A stretch of 64,000 nucleotides of DNA from Symsagittifera roscoffensis. Its lineage: Eukaryota; Xenacoelomorpha; Acoela; Convolutidae. The stretch covers positions 37,829,755 through 37,893,754 of the forward strand of contig NC_087066.1 of assembly GCF_963678635.1 (NCBI RefSeq). The letters run 5' to 3'. Position numbers and translations under genes: made by a program. The notes under the pieces were generated by a model. That model saw nothing but the letters and a program-made list of their open reading frames with translations. It ran no database searches and had not been told where the DNA came from. Numbering within the stretch: the stretch's first letter is position 1; each line of letters starts with the position of its first letter. Below, piece after piece: positions 10,194 to 21,680 of this stretch.

Positions 10194-11577
10194 ACCCTTA
10201 TCTGGCCATCTGGGAGGAAGAGTCGACTCGAGAGACAGTCCAAGGTGCAGCAGGACTAGACAACTGGGAGCCACGCCGATGGAAGGAGATTGGGCGGAAT
10301 CATCCACGCCCCAGTGCTCGGTAGTGACCTCGTTGGTGGTAGTGGACAACAGGAAGGTGGAGAGACCAGGAGAGACGAGCAAGGCACGATATCTGGACAG
10401 GGTTAAGGATCTACACCAGGAAGATTTGGCAAGTAGGCAAGAGTCTTAGGCAAGATTTGGCACGTAGGCGGAGATCTTAGGGATCAAGAATGTCTCACAC
10501 GAGGACTTGAGTAGACACCATTGCGTGGACTGGTTAAAGGCCCACGAGGCACATTTCTCGAGAGCTAGGACGTTGGAGACAGCAGACTTAACTGGGATTC
10601 CGCAGAACTCGATAATGGGCCCAGTCAGCTACGGGCCCCTCAAGCAACTGGGGAGTCCAGGACTCATAGCGGAACTTCCCAAACACCGAACAAGTATAGC
10701 CAGAATCAGGGTAGCGATTCCCGCACAGCTGAGAATGGTGGAAAAGCTTCATGAGCCGGAAATAATGGGACTCCCAGATGCCGCGGACGGAGGTCCAAAG
10801 CTCGCCGAAGACCCAAGGTATGGAAAACCCTGTGGAAGCTCGCAGCTAGCCAAAACGTTGGCATTATATGATCGATCGGATCCAGGAGCAGCGAGGGTAA
10901 TCATCGTGGAGGAATCGGACTTCGAGGGGACGTCTCCAAAGTCGTTTTGACCAGAGACGTCAAAACAGAACTGAATCAAATGTTTGGAGCAGAACTGAAT
11001 CAAATGTTGACCCTGGTGGTGGCAATTAAATCGGACACGACTTGCGAGCCTGCGCTGTTGCTGTTTGCGGGAATGAACGACCACCTGCATGCGGCAGGGC
11101 GTCTAGAGCATCTAAATGGCGGGGAACCAACACCCAAGAAGATCTGGTAAGCAATCCGGACGCTGCTTGCCGCAATGCACGAGGTGCAAAAGTTGGTGGC
11201 TTCTCGGTTTGGGCCCAAGACGAGAGTGGTATTTACAACATCGCCGGGCTATGCGAGCATGCCACCGGCCTTGCAATTTGTGTATGCAATGTTGATCTTG
11301 ATAGCGGAATGTAACGCGTAGGGGATGATTATGGCCGCTCCTAAACGCGAATTTGGTGTCGAAGATCCTCTGCCTTGAGGTGTCGAATCTCGCCCGGCAA
11401 CTGAAATTTAATCCGGAGATAAGGGACGATCACCCTGTAATAAACCACCTAACGGCCATCCTGTGGTTCCGGAGCATGGATCTGACAATCACGAGCTCCC
11501 CCAGTAAAGCGAGGGGACCAAGCTACGAGAGGAAAAATGTAGCCGTGGCCGAGAAGCAATTAGAATCGATGGGCTAG
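10194..11577 (+). pseudogene. broken ORF fragments, unrecognised
   Basis: Several short frames follow the SGNH domain without a break in composition: 10507-10950, 10947-11150 (with a short direct repeat encoding ELNQM twice), a continuing piece to about 11314, and 11353-11577. The readable parts include ALLLFAGMNDHLHAAGRLEH (about 11052-11111) and VQKLVASRFGPKTRVVFTTS in a shifted frame (about 11187-11246). This combination could be a second, degenerate SGNH-like region (a G-x-N-D-like GMND), but I cannot establish that. Stops and shifts every 200-400 bases show a decayed polyprotein. Confidence 0.4.
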
Positions 11578-11580
11578 CGC

Positions 11581-12636
11581 TTGACGCAAGAGAGAGGTAG
11601 ATGGCCGTTTCTGACCCCAAGACTTGAGAACGCTACAGACAAGACGAGGGGGAGTGCTCCACCTCTCATCAAACAGATATGGGAGTTTCTTGAGGGACAA
11701 CTGGAAGTGTCAGAAAACCGGGAAATGACGGTGGGAAGATTTGTCACGGCGGCCAATGAAGTCACCATCGGAGGGTTCTGGATAGAGCACGCGAAAGGCG
11801 AATTGAAGACCAGGAAAAACCATGAACTCTTGAGATTCTTGAGCACATGCTGGGAGAAGGAGTATATGGGCAGAATGTTCTATGCGAAAGATACCATCTT
11901 CGATGCATTCCTGCAAGAATTACTAAATATGTCCATCAACCTCTTACTGGCCCTGTATTTGGTCTACCTCAGATACCTGTTCAAAATGGGTCCCGCATAC
12001 ATGTTCAGCAGAGGTGTAGAAACGCTCCGAATTGATGGGTACTTGACATTGGTACTCTTGACCCATGGAGTGCTAACGGTGTTTCATCGATTGATGAAGT
12101 ACGGGGATCCCCTGTCGGTAAGAAAGGCTCACCCGAGTGTGGAGACCTATTCATATAAATGTGCTGCCGAACTGAAGACGTTGCTGATAGAACACCTCCT
12201 AATGCGGAATCGCTGTCTGACGGGCGAGGAAAGAAGTCTCAAAACGAGAAAAGAGTTGAGGGAGGCGAACGGAGGCATGTCTCTTATGACTGACTTGTGC
12301 CTAGTCATTAGGTCTGACCCATTGGAGATGATCAGAGGTCTAGGGGAAGTTGTGACCTGCGTCTATGAACCGGCAGTGACGTACGCTTTCCCGGATCCGC
12401 TCGTGGTGGCGTATCGGCACTCGGTGGTGCACGTGAGCTTAATAAGCGTTCTAGATGAGACGGCACTGAACTGGTGCAGGCAAGAAGACTTGAGAGTACG
12501 AATGAGTGAAACGGTGCTTTTTGGTAAAGTGAAAGACCCTGATCTGATGGTGTTCAACTTCCGGAGACAACTGCAGTGCAGAAAGGGGGCAAGCGTGAAG
12601 GTCCTATCGAGGCCTATCCCAAATTCGGGAAGTTAA
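11581..12636 (+). pseudogene. long unrecognised retroelement ORF
   Basis: Open for 351 codons from a TTG that follows the previous stop; the first ATG lies well inside, so this is a fragment rather than a complete gene. It contains a Leu-rich hydrophobic helix (MSINLLLALYLVYLRYLF, about 11929-11982) and a second one (TLVLLTHGVLTVFHRLM). Otherwise it has mixed charge with many Leu, Arg and Glu. I know no catalytic motif in it. Continuity of base composition with its neighbours suggests it belongs to the same large element. It is the longest open frame between 8 and 17 kb and may be the best query for a search. Confidence 0.45.
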
Positions 12637-13532
12637 ATCCTGTGGCAGGGGACAAGAGGGAAGTCGTGAGAATCCCGGCATGGAAAGGGAGTTTCGAATT
12701 CTTGAAGAAGGAGTTGGAAACTATACTTGAGCGAGATATATACTTCTGCCTGTTGCTGTCCCTGAGTTCCCGACGGTCAGAAGAATGACCCTGGTGATGA
12801 CCAGCCCCATGTTGGTCCCTTCCCTGCACGCGAGAGCCTCTGTGGAGAAGCAACAAAAAGAATTCACGGAGGGTTGGGATCCCTTATTCGTTGGATACTC
12901 AGCTGCAGATTACTTCCACACGTGTGACATCAAGATAAACTCGTGGACAGACAAGCGAAGAAGATGAGAGGCTCAATGTCCCCGAATTTCGTGGTCCGGG
13001 ATGTCTTAAGGACGCTTGGAGCGGCTGAGCTCGAGAAAAAGCTGCCAAAGGCTTGATGCAGCAGGCCCCTTGTATGTAGCCCTCACTGAGTATAAGAAGC
13101 TAGATCCATCAACACCCTCATCCTTGTCGGTGGGCACCCCTGGAAATAAAAGAAGCCACCCTGTGGAGAACAGATTCAGGGATGCACTAGAGAAAGAACA
13201 AGCTGGTTCAGGGGAAGACGAAAGCATGGATGAAACCCTCAGTGAAGCGGGAGAAGAGATGGAGGTGGGAAATACGCCCGACCAGGATCCAGCGGAAAGG
13301 GATTTCACCACGCATGAGCTATTGCATAACTTGAGTGGGACGACTGGGCGAACACAGCCACCCCATCCCTGGGATCTCCCCGCAAAGATCCGGAACTGCC
13401 CTTGGCGAGTGAGGCCTCTAACATGGGGATGATACCCTTGAGTGCTTAAGAAAGCAAGAAGAACGCCTTCGAAGGCAATAAATGGATGTTCCTGGACACA
13501 CTGGACGAGAAGGCGTGGCAAGATTTCTTGAG
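12637..13532 (+). pseudogene. unrecognised ORF fragments
   Basis: Frames at 12576-12788, 12785-12967 and 13016-13432 (138 codons). The last has a basic start (RLSSRKSCQRLDAAG) and an acidic middle (GEDESMDETLSEAGEEMEVG), like a disordered linker. No enzyme motif is seen. These look like consecutive parts of the same decayed polyprotein. Confidence 0.35.
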
Positions 13533-15078
13533 CGACTCAGCCAGAGAGTGAAGAGCAAAACTAAGCTGGATGACTTCAAGGAAGAGTTGTGAAATACGGC
13601 GGTGAAGTTCGGGGAACCTGTCTTGATGGGTACCGGACTGGATCAAAAAGCGAGAAAGGAGCTAATAGGGAGGATGATCCACCTGGAGGAACCAAAACAG
13701 AAGACCAAAGCTGACGCATGAAAAGACAACTCTACTCTGAACAAGAAAACTAAGGTTGAAAGATATGATAAGAATTGAAAGATATGATAAGAATGAGAAA
13801 GATATGTTAAGAATAAGACAAGCAATATGATTAAAGATATTAAGATTCTTAAGGCTCGAGAAGGGGGAGGCAAGAGTTGGAAAGACCGGACCTGGATAAA
13901 GAAGTCGAATCAGTGATGATAGTGGCGACGCCCCCGAGTAAGGGAATAAGGTCTCGGAAAACGAGAAGAGAGACAGAAGTAAGATGTCCCTCGGCGGACG
14001 CAGTCTCAGAAAAGAATCTGAAGGAGACTGCTCCCATGATTCTAGCGCGATGGAAGACAGCGGCATATAAGGGCAGCTCTGCACCACGCAAGTTGGCCGA
14101 TGTGATGGAGCGAATGGAAGCCTCGGCGATCTTGACAACGGAAATGGACTTCAGACCCCAGAAGGCAAACACCAAAATGGGTTCGACGAGTGGACAAACG
14201 TGGGAGGTGGTCGTCGGCAAAAAATGGCTTTCGACCCAACACCAGGCCATTGGGAAACAAGTGACGGGCGATCCTCTGAAGAAAAATGCGACGAGGAACA
14301 CCGCTCGACCCTAGTGGATGGCTCTAGAGACCATGAAAGAACTGGAGAATTGCCTGAAGAAACTGGATCGCGGAGTATACCGCAAGCGTCGTCATTGGGC
14401 CACCCAACAGAAAGCAGAGGTTAATAAGTTAGAGTTGGGGAACCAGTTGGGGCGAACTTGGAAAAACCTGCTCCTGGAGTTTTTCGAAAAGGCGATGAGA
14501 ACACCCTCCTCGGCGTTGCTGTTGATGGCAAATCCTTTCGTCAGAACGGCGGGATGTTGATGTTCGCATGGAGCTTGGTGGGAGTAGAGCTGGGGGTTTT
14601 AACCTCGCACGATAAATTGAAGCTGGGCAACAAGAGTCTACAGGTTTATCAAATGCTGGTGCAGCATATTGCCAGAGACAATTCGGGTCTGAGTCTAGCG
14701 AGGAGAAAAGACGCCACTTGTTTCTTAAGATGGATCATGTCCGTGATTACCGACAGTACTGTCCAAATATGTCATCAGAAGGCAATGGGAATTCAAACTA
14801 TGGAAAGGAGAATCTCCACGGTCATCCTGAATGTGTTCCAGAGTACTCGAATCGAGAAAGAGGATGGCTCCAGACAACCTCTAGAGAGCCATGGTAAACT
14901 TGATGAAATACGGAGATTCTACAACGAGAAGTTCGGGGAGGGGAACAACGAGCATCATAATTTAGCCCGGGAAAAACAATACTCTAAGCCCAAAAAGCGG
15001 GGAGAATATCAATTTGTATCTGGAGTACTGGGAATAGCTTACAACCCTTTCTCGGATTCGGAGGCCGTGAACGCCTAA
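13533..15078 (+). pseudogene. unrecognised ORF fragments with charged linkers
   Basis: A low-complexity stretch at 13760-13830 repeats 'gaaagatatgataagaat' about three times. Frames follow at 13877-14314 (145 codons), 14318-14560 and 14458-15078 (206 codons). The last contains GVAVDGKSFRQNGGMLMFAW and FYNEKFGEGNNEHHNLAREK. I recognise no family. Frame switching within a few bases between the last two again points to indels. Confidence 0.35.
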
Positions 15079-15192
15079 ATGAGTTTTGAAGTGGCGGAGT
15101 TGATAAAGTTCGGGACATAGAAAATTATTGAAATTGACCCGATAGAAAAGGAAAGGCCTAGCCTAGGCCTAACACTTGAGAAGATACCAGAA

Positions 15193-16594
15193 GTGATCAG
15201 CGTGCCGCGCTCGAACATGAGGGTGGAATTGAAGATGGAAAATGAAAATGGCACGCTGATTATGAACTTGAGGACGGTTTGGAAGTTGCTGAGGCCTTTT
15301 TGGTGCCCACATCCCCACGCAAGTTTGATTGAAGAAGTCACGGAGCGAGTGAGAGTGTCACCAACGAAGGATGAGGACTTGGGGAATCTGAATGTGGTAC
15401 ACAAACTGATCCTACAACATAGTAAGGAGTCGGAGGAAACAACGATCAAGCTAGATAAATCAGCGAAGAAGATGGAAACCGGCAGTTGTCTGGAACAGGT
15501 GTGTGGAAGTGGAGAGCATTCTTGCGATGGAAGATCCTGTGTCAGGATACAGTCCTTCAAGAAGGAAGACTTAGCCACTTGGTTTGGTGACATCACAGAG
15601 AAGGAAAAGAGCGAAGTACAGATAGTGGCTGAGTGTTACGCGAGTACTACTGTAAATAGAGCAACGGTGTTGGGGTTCTTCTCAAGGATGTGCAGCTTGC
15701 AATCGCTGGTGATGCTAGAGTCCGTGCACCACTTGGTGACAGCGTTGAGCGTGGAATCATGGCCTGGGGCGTTGCAAATAACCCAGAAACACATCAGAGG
15801 GTGGAAGATTGGTCTTGAGGCGGAGATGGGGGTTTCCCGTGAGTGAAGCCTATAGTTTGCCAGTGAACGCGAAGTCCCTAGTGGGATCGGTGATTGTCAA
15901 CCTGTGTGGAAGCCACTATCCAATACGCATGGCAATGGTGGAGGTATCCAGTCAGAGGATACTAATCGACAAAGCCTTCTCGCCTGGCTCGAATGTCGCA
16001 TCACTCGCAGAGACTACTGAGAAAGATCCTGGGAGCTGTACCGGGGGACCAAAGAAAACACTTGAGTGAGATCTGGGGGGAGGAACTCTTGAGTTTATAA
16101 GGTGAAAACACGAGTGATTTCGAGAGACAGAACACGATCGGGAAAACGATGAACAGTACCCCAGCCATGGAAGAAAATGATGTGACACACGAGAAAATGA
16201 TGGAGCTAGAACCTCTGCTGGAAGCTTCGGGAGAACGCAACCTCCGATGTGTCAACCTCACACATGGGGAATGCCCGTGCCACTGTCTGGCACAGTCAGT
16301 GTGGTATCCGGAGCACTCGAACCTCTGCTTGATATGGGACGTGGAGGAATTTCGATCGATCAGGTTACCCGATCATTGACAGATGGTTACCCCTCTAGTA
16401 GTGAGTTCTCAATGCTGGCGTTGCGATGGATCGAAGAAAACGTGATGAAATATCGGGAGTCGAGGGCACTGACAGCGGAATCGATACGCGCTATTGATTA
16501 CAGCAGGACGCTTGAGACTGCGTGCAAAATATCCTCTGTACTTATGGAGGTCAGGCACGCGTGGAGCCGCATAAGATTTTTCCCATGGTTTTGA
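15193..16594 (+). pseudogene. unrecognised ORF fragments (217 aa and shorter)
   Basis: A 217-codon frame (15193-15846) is followed by overlapping frames 15809-16069, 16149-16379 and 16247-16594. A Cys/His cluster, CLEQVCGSGEHSCDGRSC (about 15487-15540), could be a small metal-binding or disulfide site, but no known spacing fits. The 16.2 kb frames overlap because a shift splits one ancestral frame (MCQPHTWGMPVPLSGTVSVV). This is the last part of the GC-rich decayed element before the LINE insertion. Between 16595 and 17106 I see only short decayed frames. Confidence 0.35.
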
Positions 16595-17106
16595 GCGACG
16601 TTGACGCCTTGGTTATACGCAGTGACGAAGGATCACATAAACAAACATCAGAAAGAATATCGACAGCTCCTGGCTGAGATAGGGCCGGAAGCCTTCAAGA
16701 GACCCTTGCTGACCCATCCTTCATGCAATCACTACGGGTTGGAAGAGAGTGGGTAGGGTGTCTAGAGATAATACGAAGGCGAGGGAGTCAATATTGGAGG
16801 AAGACTTGGCAAAGAATGTGAGCTTGAGCTTGCATAACTCCTTTTACTTGAACAGGGAGTTCAAGGTGTAGGGTTTGCCGAACCAGGCTAAGAGATTACA
16901 AGGGCAGAGGGAATGGATGCGATCCTACAAACAACTAAAACTACGAACCGGCTTAAGAAGAGATCGTGATCAGCTCCGATGATGAGGAAGAGCTGTTGAG
17001 GCAGATTACAGTTTCTCGATGGTTTGGTCCCTGCTCGGGGGGAGAAGCGCGGACCTGTGGATTTTCACAGATCGCAAAATTCAAACCTGGGGGGGGGGGA
17101 GAGGAG

Positions 17107-17142
17107 CCCGACAGTGTGTTTAGCCTAGGCCACACTGTCGGG
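17107..17142 (+). repeat. perfect 12-bp hairpin upstream of LINE ORF
   Basis: The arms cccgacagtgtg (17107-17118) and cacactgtcggg (17131-17142) are exact reverse complements with a 12-nt loop, tttagcctaggc. It lies 43 bases before the LINE frame. Part of the left arm, gacagtgt, recurs right after the LINE's 3' tail (19452-19459), so it may overlap a target-site duplication. Confidence 0.9.
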
Positions 17143-17185
17143 CGATACTTCACCCGTCAACAACTCACCCACGGAGTAGCCGACC

Positions 17186-19438
17186 ATGGGGGGAAATTAC
17201 AGGCAATCAACATCCCAGCACGAAAGGGGACGAGACGAGATCGTTAGGACCATGGAAGAGATCCCCGAACGCACCGACCAGACAGCACTAGAAGCGGCCA
17301 TTGAACTGGAGAGAGTGGTCACGTGGAGCGAATTTGAAACAGAGTTGGCCAAGATAAGGGATGGAGCACCAGGGAACGACGGAGTTCGGATGCTAGCAGT
17401 AAAGGTGGCCAGCAAACCAATTAAGCAGGAGCTCCACAGGATGATTGGGCAGTTGATAGACATGAAACCGGAGGAATGGCCAGAAGAAATAAAGGAAGGC
17501 TGGGTCATTCCCCTGCATAAGAAAGGTCCCAAGAACGACCTGGGCAACTACCGTGGAGTGTGCCTGTTACCACTGGCGAGCAGACTGATCGCACGTATCC
17601 TCGCGACGAGACTCCGGACATGGGCAGAAACCATTGGCGCTCTGGACGAGAACCAGAACGGTTTCCGTGGTGGAAGGTCTACGGCTGATTCAACGCAGAT
17701 CATTATCCGGATGGAAGAAGAAACAAGAAGAGTGTACGGGATGACAGACGAGTGTAACGAGAACCGTCCAGGGGCTGTCCTCCTAGACATCACCAAGGCT
17801 TACCCTCGCACCAACAAACCCCTTCTGTGGGGTATGTTAGCCAGATTTGGCATGACGGACAAGGTGCTCGATCTGCTGAAAGGTCTCCATGAAGAAACGC
17901 GATACCGGGTGAAAGGAAAGGAAGGTCTCAGCGATGATTGGGCCCCAGCCAGAGGACTCAGAGAGGGGTGCGCAACATCACCTATCCTTTTCAACGTATA
18001 TCATGCCGAAGCAATAAGAAGAGCGGAAAGAGAACGGAGAAAGGAGGCGGCGGAGAGAGGTCAAGAGTGCGGTCTCACCTGGAGGTGGACACCAGGAGGC
18101 AGCCTCCCACCGAGAGAAGGGCCCAGAGCATTGCATAGCAGCAACAAGTGTAATTTCATCCTGGAGGACTCGTTGTTCGCAGACGACACCTCTCTACTTG
18201 GTTGGACCGAAGAGCTCGTCATAGGGAAAGAGGTGATCAAGAAGAAAATGATGGAGTTTGAAGAGAAATGCCACGACGGCAAAGAAGAGTCCATCACTTT
18301 TGCAACTACCAGCGCCCAGAAGACTAGAATGCTGGGAACGCTCATCGCGAAACGAGAAGACCGAGGAGCCAGGATCAAGAGAGGGTACCACGCGTGGAGC
18401 AAGGTGAAACAATGGCTCTGGAATTCGAGCCTCTCCAAGCGCACCAGAGCATTGGTGGTCCAAGCCGTAGTGTAGTCCACTCTCCTGTTTGACTGTAGCG
18501 TTAGAGCATGGACACCGACCGACATCCAGAAGTTCCAGAGCGTTGCAGACAGAGCCTACAGGTTTGTGTGGAACAATGGAAAACCTCACACACTGATAAG
18601 GATGCAGAATGAAGGAGTCAACAGCTACGAGATCCGCAGACAGTTGAACATTGAATCGATAAGGACTAAGATCGAGTGCAGAGCATTAGAGCGAATGGGC
18701 CACGTTCTCAGAATGTCGGATGAGAGGATTGTGAAGAAAGCCGTGCTCGGATCCTGGAACATGGAGAGGACACGCAGTGGGAACTCGCGAGGCAACACCA
18801 TCCAGTACTGGCGCAGACTGCTGAAAGAAGCGGGACATGAAGACGACAACAGCGAGAACCTCACCAACGACCGGAAACGATGGAAGAAGACCGTTACAGA
18901 TCGCAGGACGTTCCTCAAAAACTGGGAGACGCAAATGTGCAACTGGCACAGAGGATCGGAAAAACCGGCCCGCTCACAATGGAATAGAGAGAGAATAAGT
19001 GACAGCGGTTGGCCTTGCCGCTGGGACGGATGCGACAAGATGTGCGCAACAAAAGGAGGACGGACGAATCACGAGAGAAAAGCACACAGAAGGGAGTCAG
19101 TGGACTTCAAGTGTCCAAAGTGCAACGACAGTTTTTCGGACCAGGCTGCTCTGACAAACCACTTCAAGGCGTGCCAAGGAGGGCAGGGTGGGTTCTGTCC
19201 GAAGTGTCAGAGGTCCCTGTCGTTGAGCAACATGGCAAGACACCGGAGGACCTGTCGAGGAGAACATCCGACAGCCCCAGAAGTAACCAGCACCATTATC
19301 ACAGGACGATTCGCCGGAACGAGAGCCAGAATCCAATGCGAAGAATGCGGTACTTGGGTGACAAAAAACAACATTTCAAGACACTGGAGCACATGTCCTG
19401 GAAACTGGGAATCAAGGTCCCCCACGGGGCGTAAATGA
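17186..19438 (+). pseudogene. LINE reverse transcriptase with C-terminal zinc fingers, one internal stop
   Basis: A frame of 751 codons broken only by TAG at 18473-18475. RT blocks: APGNDGVRMLAVKVAS, GWVIPLHKKGPKNDLGNYRG, QNGFRGGRSTADSTQIII, AVLLDITKAYPRTNKP, ARGLREGCATSPILFNVY, and the active site LFADDTSLLGW (about 18175). After the TAG the same frame continues with RMGHVLRMSDERIVKKAVLG, the usual thumb/connection end. C2H2-type fingers follow: CRWDGCDKMCATKGGRTNHE, then KCPKCNDSF...HFKAC, CPKCQRSLSLSNMARHRRTC and CEECGTWV...HWSTC. No endonuclease lies upstream, so the copy is 5'-truncated or starts at the fingers-RT unit. The AAG-rich tail follows at once. TAG in this position looks like a disabling mutation. 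Confidence 0.85.
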
Positions 19439-19451
19439 CAAAGAAGAAGAA
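19439..19451 (+). repeat. AAG-type 3' tail of the LINE
   Basis: The bases after the stop run into an (aag)n tract, typical of a non-LTR element's 3' end. The next bases, gacagtgt (19452-19459), match 17110-17117 and could be an 8-bp target duplication. That would place the element at about 17118-19451. Confidence 0.5.
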
Positions 19452-19459
19452 GAAGACAG

Positions 19460-21049
19460 TGTCGAGTGCATCAGGGCACAGCAACTCAAGGGCGAGGAGC
19501 ACGAAATGAGCAGGATGCTCATTGTCGGATTCTTGAGTCTTGAGCGGGGAAAGGAAAGGGGCTTGAGTGTGAACTCGGATGAAATCTGAGGTCACGGAAA
19601 ATAAATTTTAATGAGACAAAATATTGTTTTTAATATGCTATATCTATTATAATTATTATATCTCAAAATGAAGCATGAAAATTTTCTGATTGGATAAGAC
19701 AAAAGAAATTTTAATCATTAGCTTGCAAAACGGAAATTCAGTGTGCAGGTACATGCAGATTTTGATTGCTGTTTAGCGATAATGTGACATTTTTGCATGG
19801 TTGGGAATTTTGGGGTGTAGATAAAGTTAAATCTGCTGCAAACTTCTGTAATTGACCACTGGCACTGTATTTTGAGACACACTCAACATTCAAAAAATCG
19901 AATTGAGCATGCCGAGCTCAAATTTCTCGCGACAAATAAAAATATCAGAAAAATAAGATCAGAAGAGTCGAACTACAATCGCGGGAAAATAGTCAAAAAT
20001 AGCAGCGGAAAAATGCTATTCGCAGTTTCCGATAAATAATTCGAACGAGGGTAGAGCTGTCTTATTCGAAATAGAAGGCAGAGTGATCGCGAGTAAAGAA
20101 TAGATATATTAGAAGTAGACCAGAGTAAACCTTCGGTGGAAAGGTGGACACTCGAAGTCTCCCAATGGTCCAGAACCAAAACTTGTCTCTTGAGTTAAGA
20201 CTCACTTATTCAAAACTTCTTGAGTTAAACTTCATTACCCCATTAATGCTAGAGTTACTTATTAATTTAGTTACTCAATTCTGGAGATCGTGCTGGTATG
20301 TGAGTACCCAATTTAAATTTCTTGAGTGTGTTTTATATTGTTATGTTGAGTTAGGGAGAGTTTTTAGGTCGATCCATCTGAAATGGATCAAAGTCCACTG
20401 TCTAATAAAAAGAGACTATACGTAAGGTTCCAACCCTGTTTTTAACGGCATTCGCGTGTTTTAGGTATTTTGAGACCTTAGTATGGGGAAGTTCTTATTT
20501 TCTAGAGTGGGGGGTATTTTGGTAGTGGCCTTTAAGATGTAGCAATAGTTCTAGTCTCATGTCGCAAGTGAACCGTATTGGCTCCGACCGCTTGAGGTAG
20601 ACAAACACAGGAGATAGTGTCCCTGACTCTTGAGCCAATAGTTATAGGGCCTATTTTTCTTTAACCTAATATGTGCCTTAAGTAGGTGACTGTTACATGT
20701 CTCCAACCATTTCACCTCGTCCAGGGAATCTAACTTTTCGAGATGCCATAGTCATATATGAAACAAATTAATTTACTTAATAGATTAAGAGAATGCATAA
20801 AAATTGTAAATTCAAACAAACGTTTTCGCAAGTTTTTGTGCATCTTCAGGTTTTAAAAATTCTAAACTATCTGTACAAAATGATCAAAGATCATAAAAAG
20901 TGTCATACACATCATTATTTCAAAATTTAAAAAATTCAACTAAATTAATAGATTAAATAGAGTTATTTAGTAGATAAAATTACCCTCGCATTGAACACTC
21001 GCTTAATTGTTGTGATAAACTTATTAAATAGATAGTTGAAATGTTTACC
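19460..21049. other. non-coding transition region, possible LTR/UTR remnant
   Basis: No convincing gene. To about 19570 the sequence still resembles the GC-rich element (three CTTGAG copies); from 19600 it becomes AT-rich. The part at 20150-20650 again carries CTTGAG words and could be an LTR or 3' end of the large left element, but I could not find its partner. A 9-bp inverted repeat (tattggctc 20576-20584, gagccaata 20632-20640) is present. Confidence 0.4.
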
Positions 21050-21072
21050 GGGGTAGCAATGGTTGCCCCGCG

Positions 21073-21666
21073 ATGAAATTGTCCGACAGAAGATATCACT
21101 TGCTCAAGACATCATCTTCAAAAAATCTCCTGATTGCGGATTCTCAAGCACGCCATCTTGATTTTCCAAATTTCAATATCTTGTCCCTACCTGGGGCCCG
21201 AATTGGTGCGGTCCAAAACTTCTTACCCGAGAAAGACAAATTCAACATCATCGCTCTGCTCATCGGCGGAAACGACGCCTTCAACGGAAAAGACCCCTCC
21301 AGTATACCTGCAGGCGACATTGCTGAAGAACTGTCGAAGCTAGCCGAGGAGCTGTGTGAACGAGCCAAAAAAGTTTTCGTCATCGGAATCCCTCATCGTA
21401 GTGAGAACCGAGCTCGATCTGCAAAAATAAACGAATTCCTAAGAAAGATAAAAGGAACTTGGAAGTTTAGAGGAGTGAGTGAAAAAATCCACAGCTCATA
21501 TCATTTGAAAACTGACGAAGTGCACCTCAGTGAAGAAGGTCTGAAGGGCATTAAAAGTATTCTCAAGAATAAAATCTTATACGATAAACATTCGAACATC
21601 TGCAATACAGAAGGACATCTGGTATATTACGAGTGTCGTTTCAAGAACTGTCAGTGCCCCTATTAA
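21073..21666 (+). CDS. LINE-encoded SGNH/GDSL esterase-like ORF
   Basis: A 197-codon frame from ATG (after a gccccgcg leader) to TAA. Block I reads KNLLIADSQARHL, A-D-S rather than G-D-S but with the catalytic Ser. LPGARIGAV fits block II with its Gly, LIGGNDAFNG gives the G-x-N-D of block III, and TDEVHLSEEGLKGI provides D-x-x-H. All four SGNH blocks are thus present in order, over the normal length of about 180-200 residues. Esterase domains of this type occur in ORF1 of CR1 and L2 LINEs, where their role is unclear. Here the domain is a separate ORF upstream of the PHD ORF1, divided from it by a duplicated 63-nt spacer. The C-terminus, ECRFKNCQCPY, is Cys-rich. Confidence 0.8.
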   Translation: MKLSDRRYHLLKTSSSKNLLIADSQARHLDFPNFNILSLPGARIGAVQNFLPEKDKFNIIALLIGGNDAFNGKDPSSIPAGDIAEELSKLAEELCERAKKVFVIGIPHRSENRARSAKINEFLRKIKGTWKFRGVSEKIHSSYHLKTDEVHLSEEGLKGIKSILKNKILYDKHSNICNTEGHLVYYECRFKNCQCPY

Positions 21667-21680
21667 CGTAAGTAGAAATA

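Noticed and set aside
18473-18475. In-frame TAG in the zinc-finger LINE as a readthrough site
   Set aside because: The next codon is TCC, not a known readthrough context, and it falls within the RT connection region, where a fusion junction makes no sense.
17197-18589. Several long minus-strand frames
   Set aside because: They mirror the RT coding sequence on the plus strand and show no motif.
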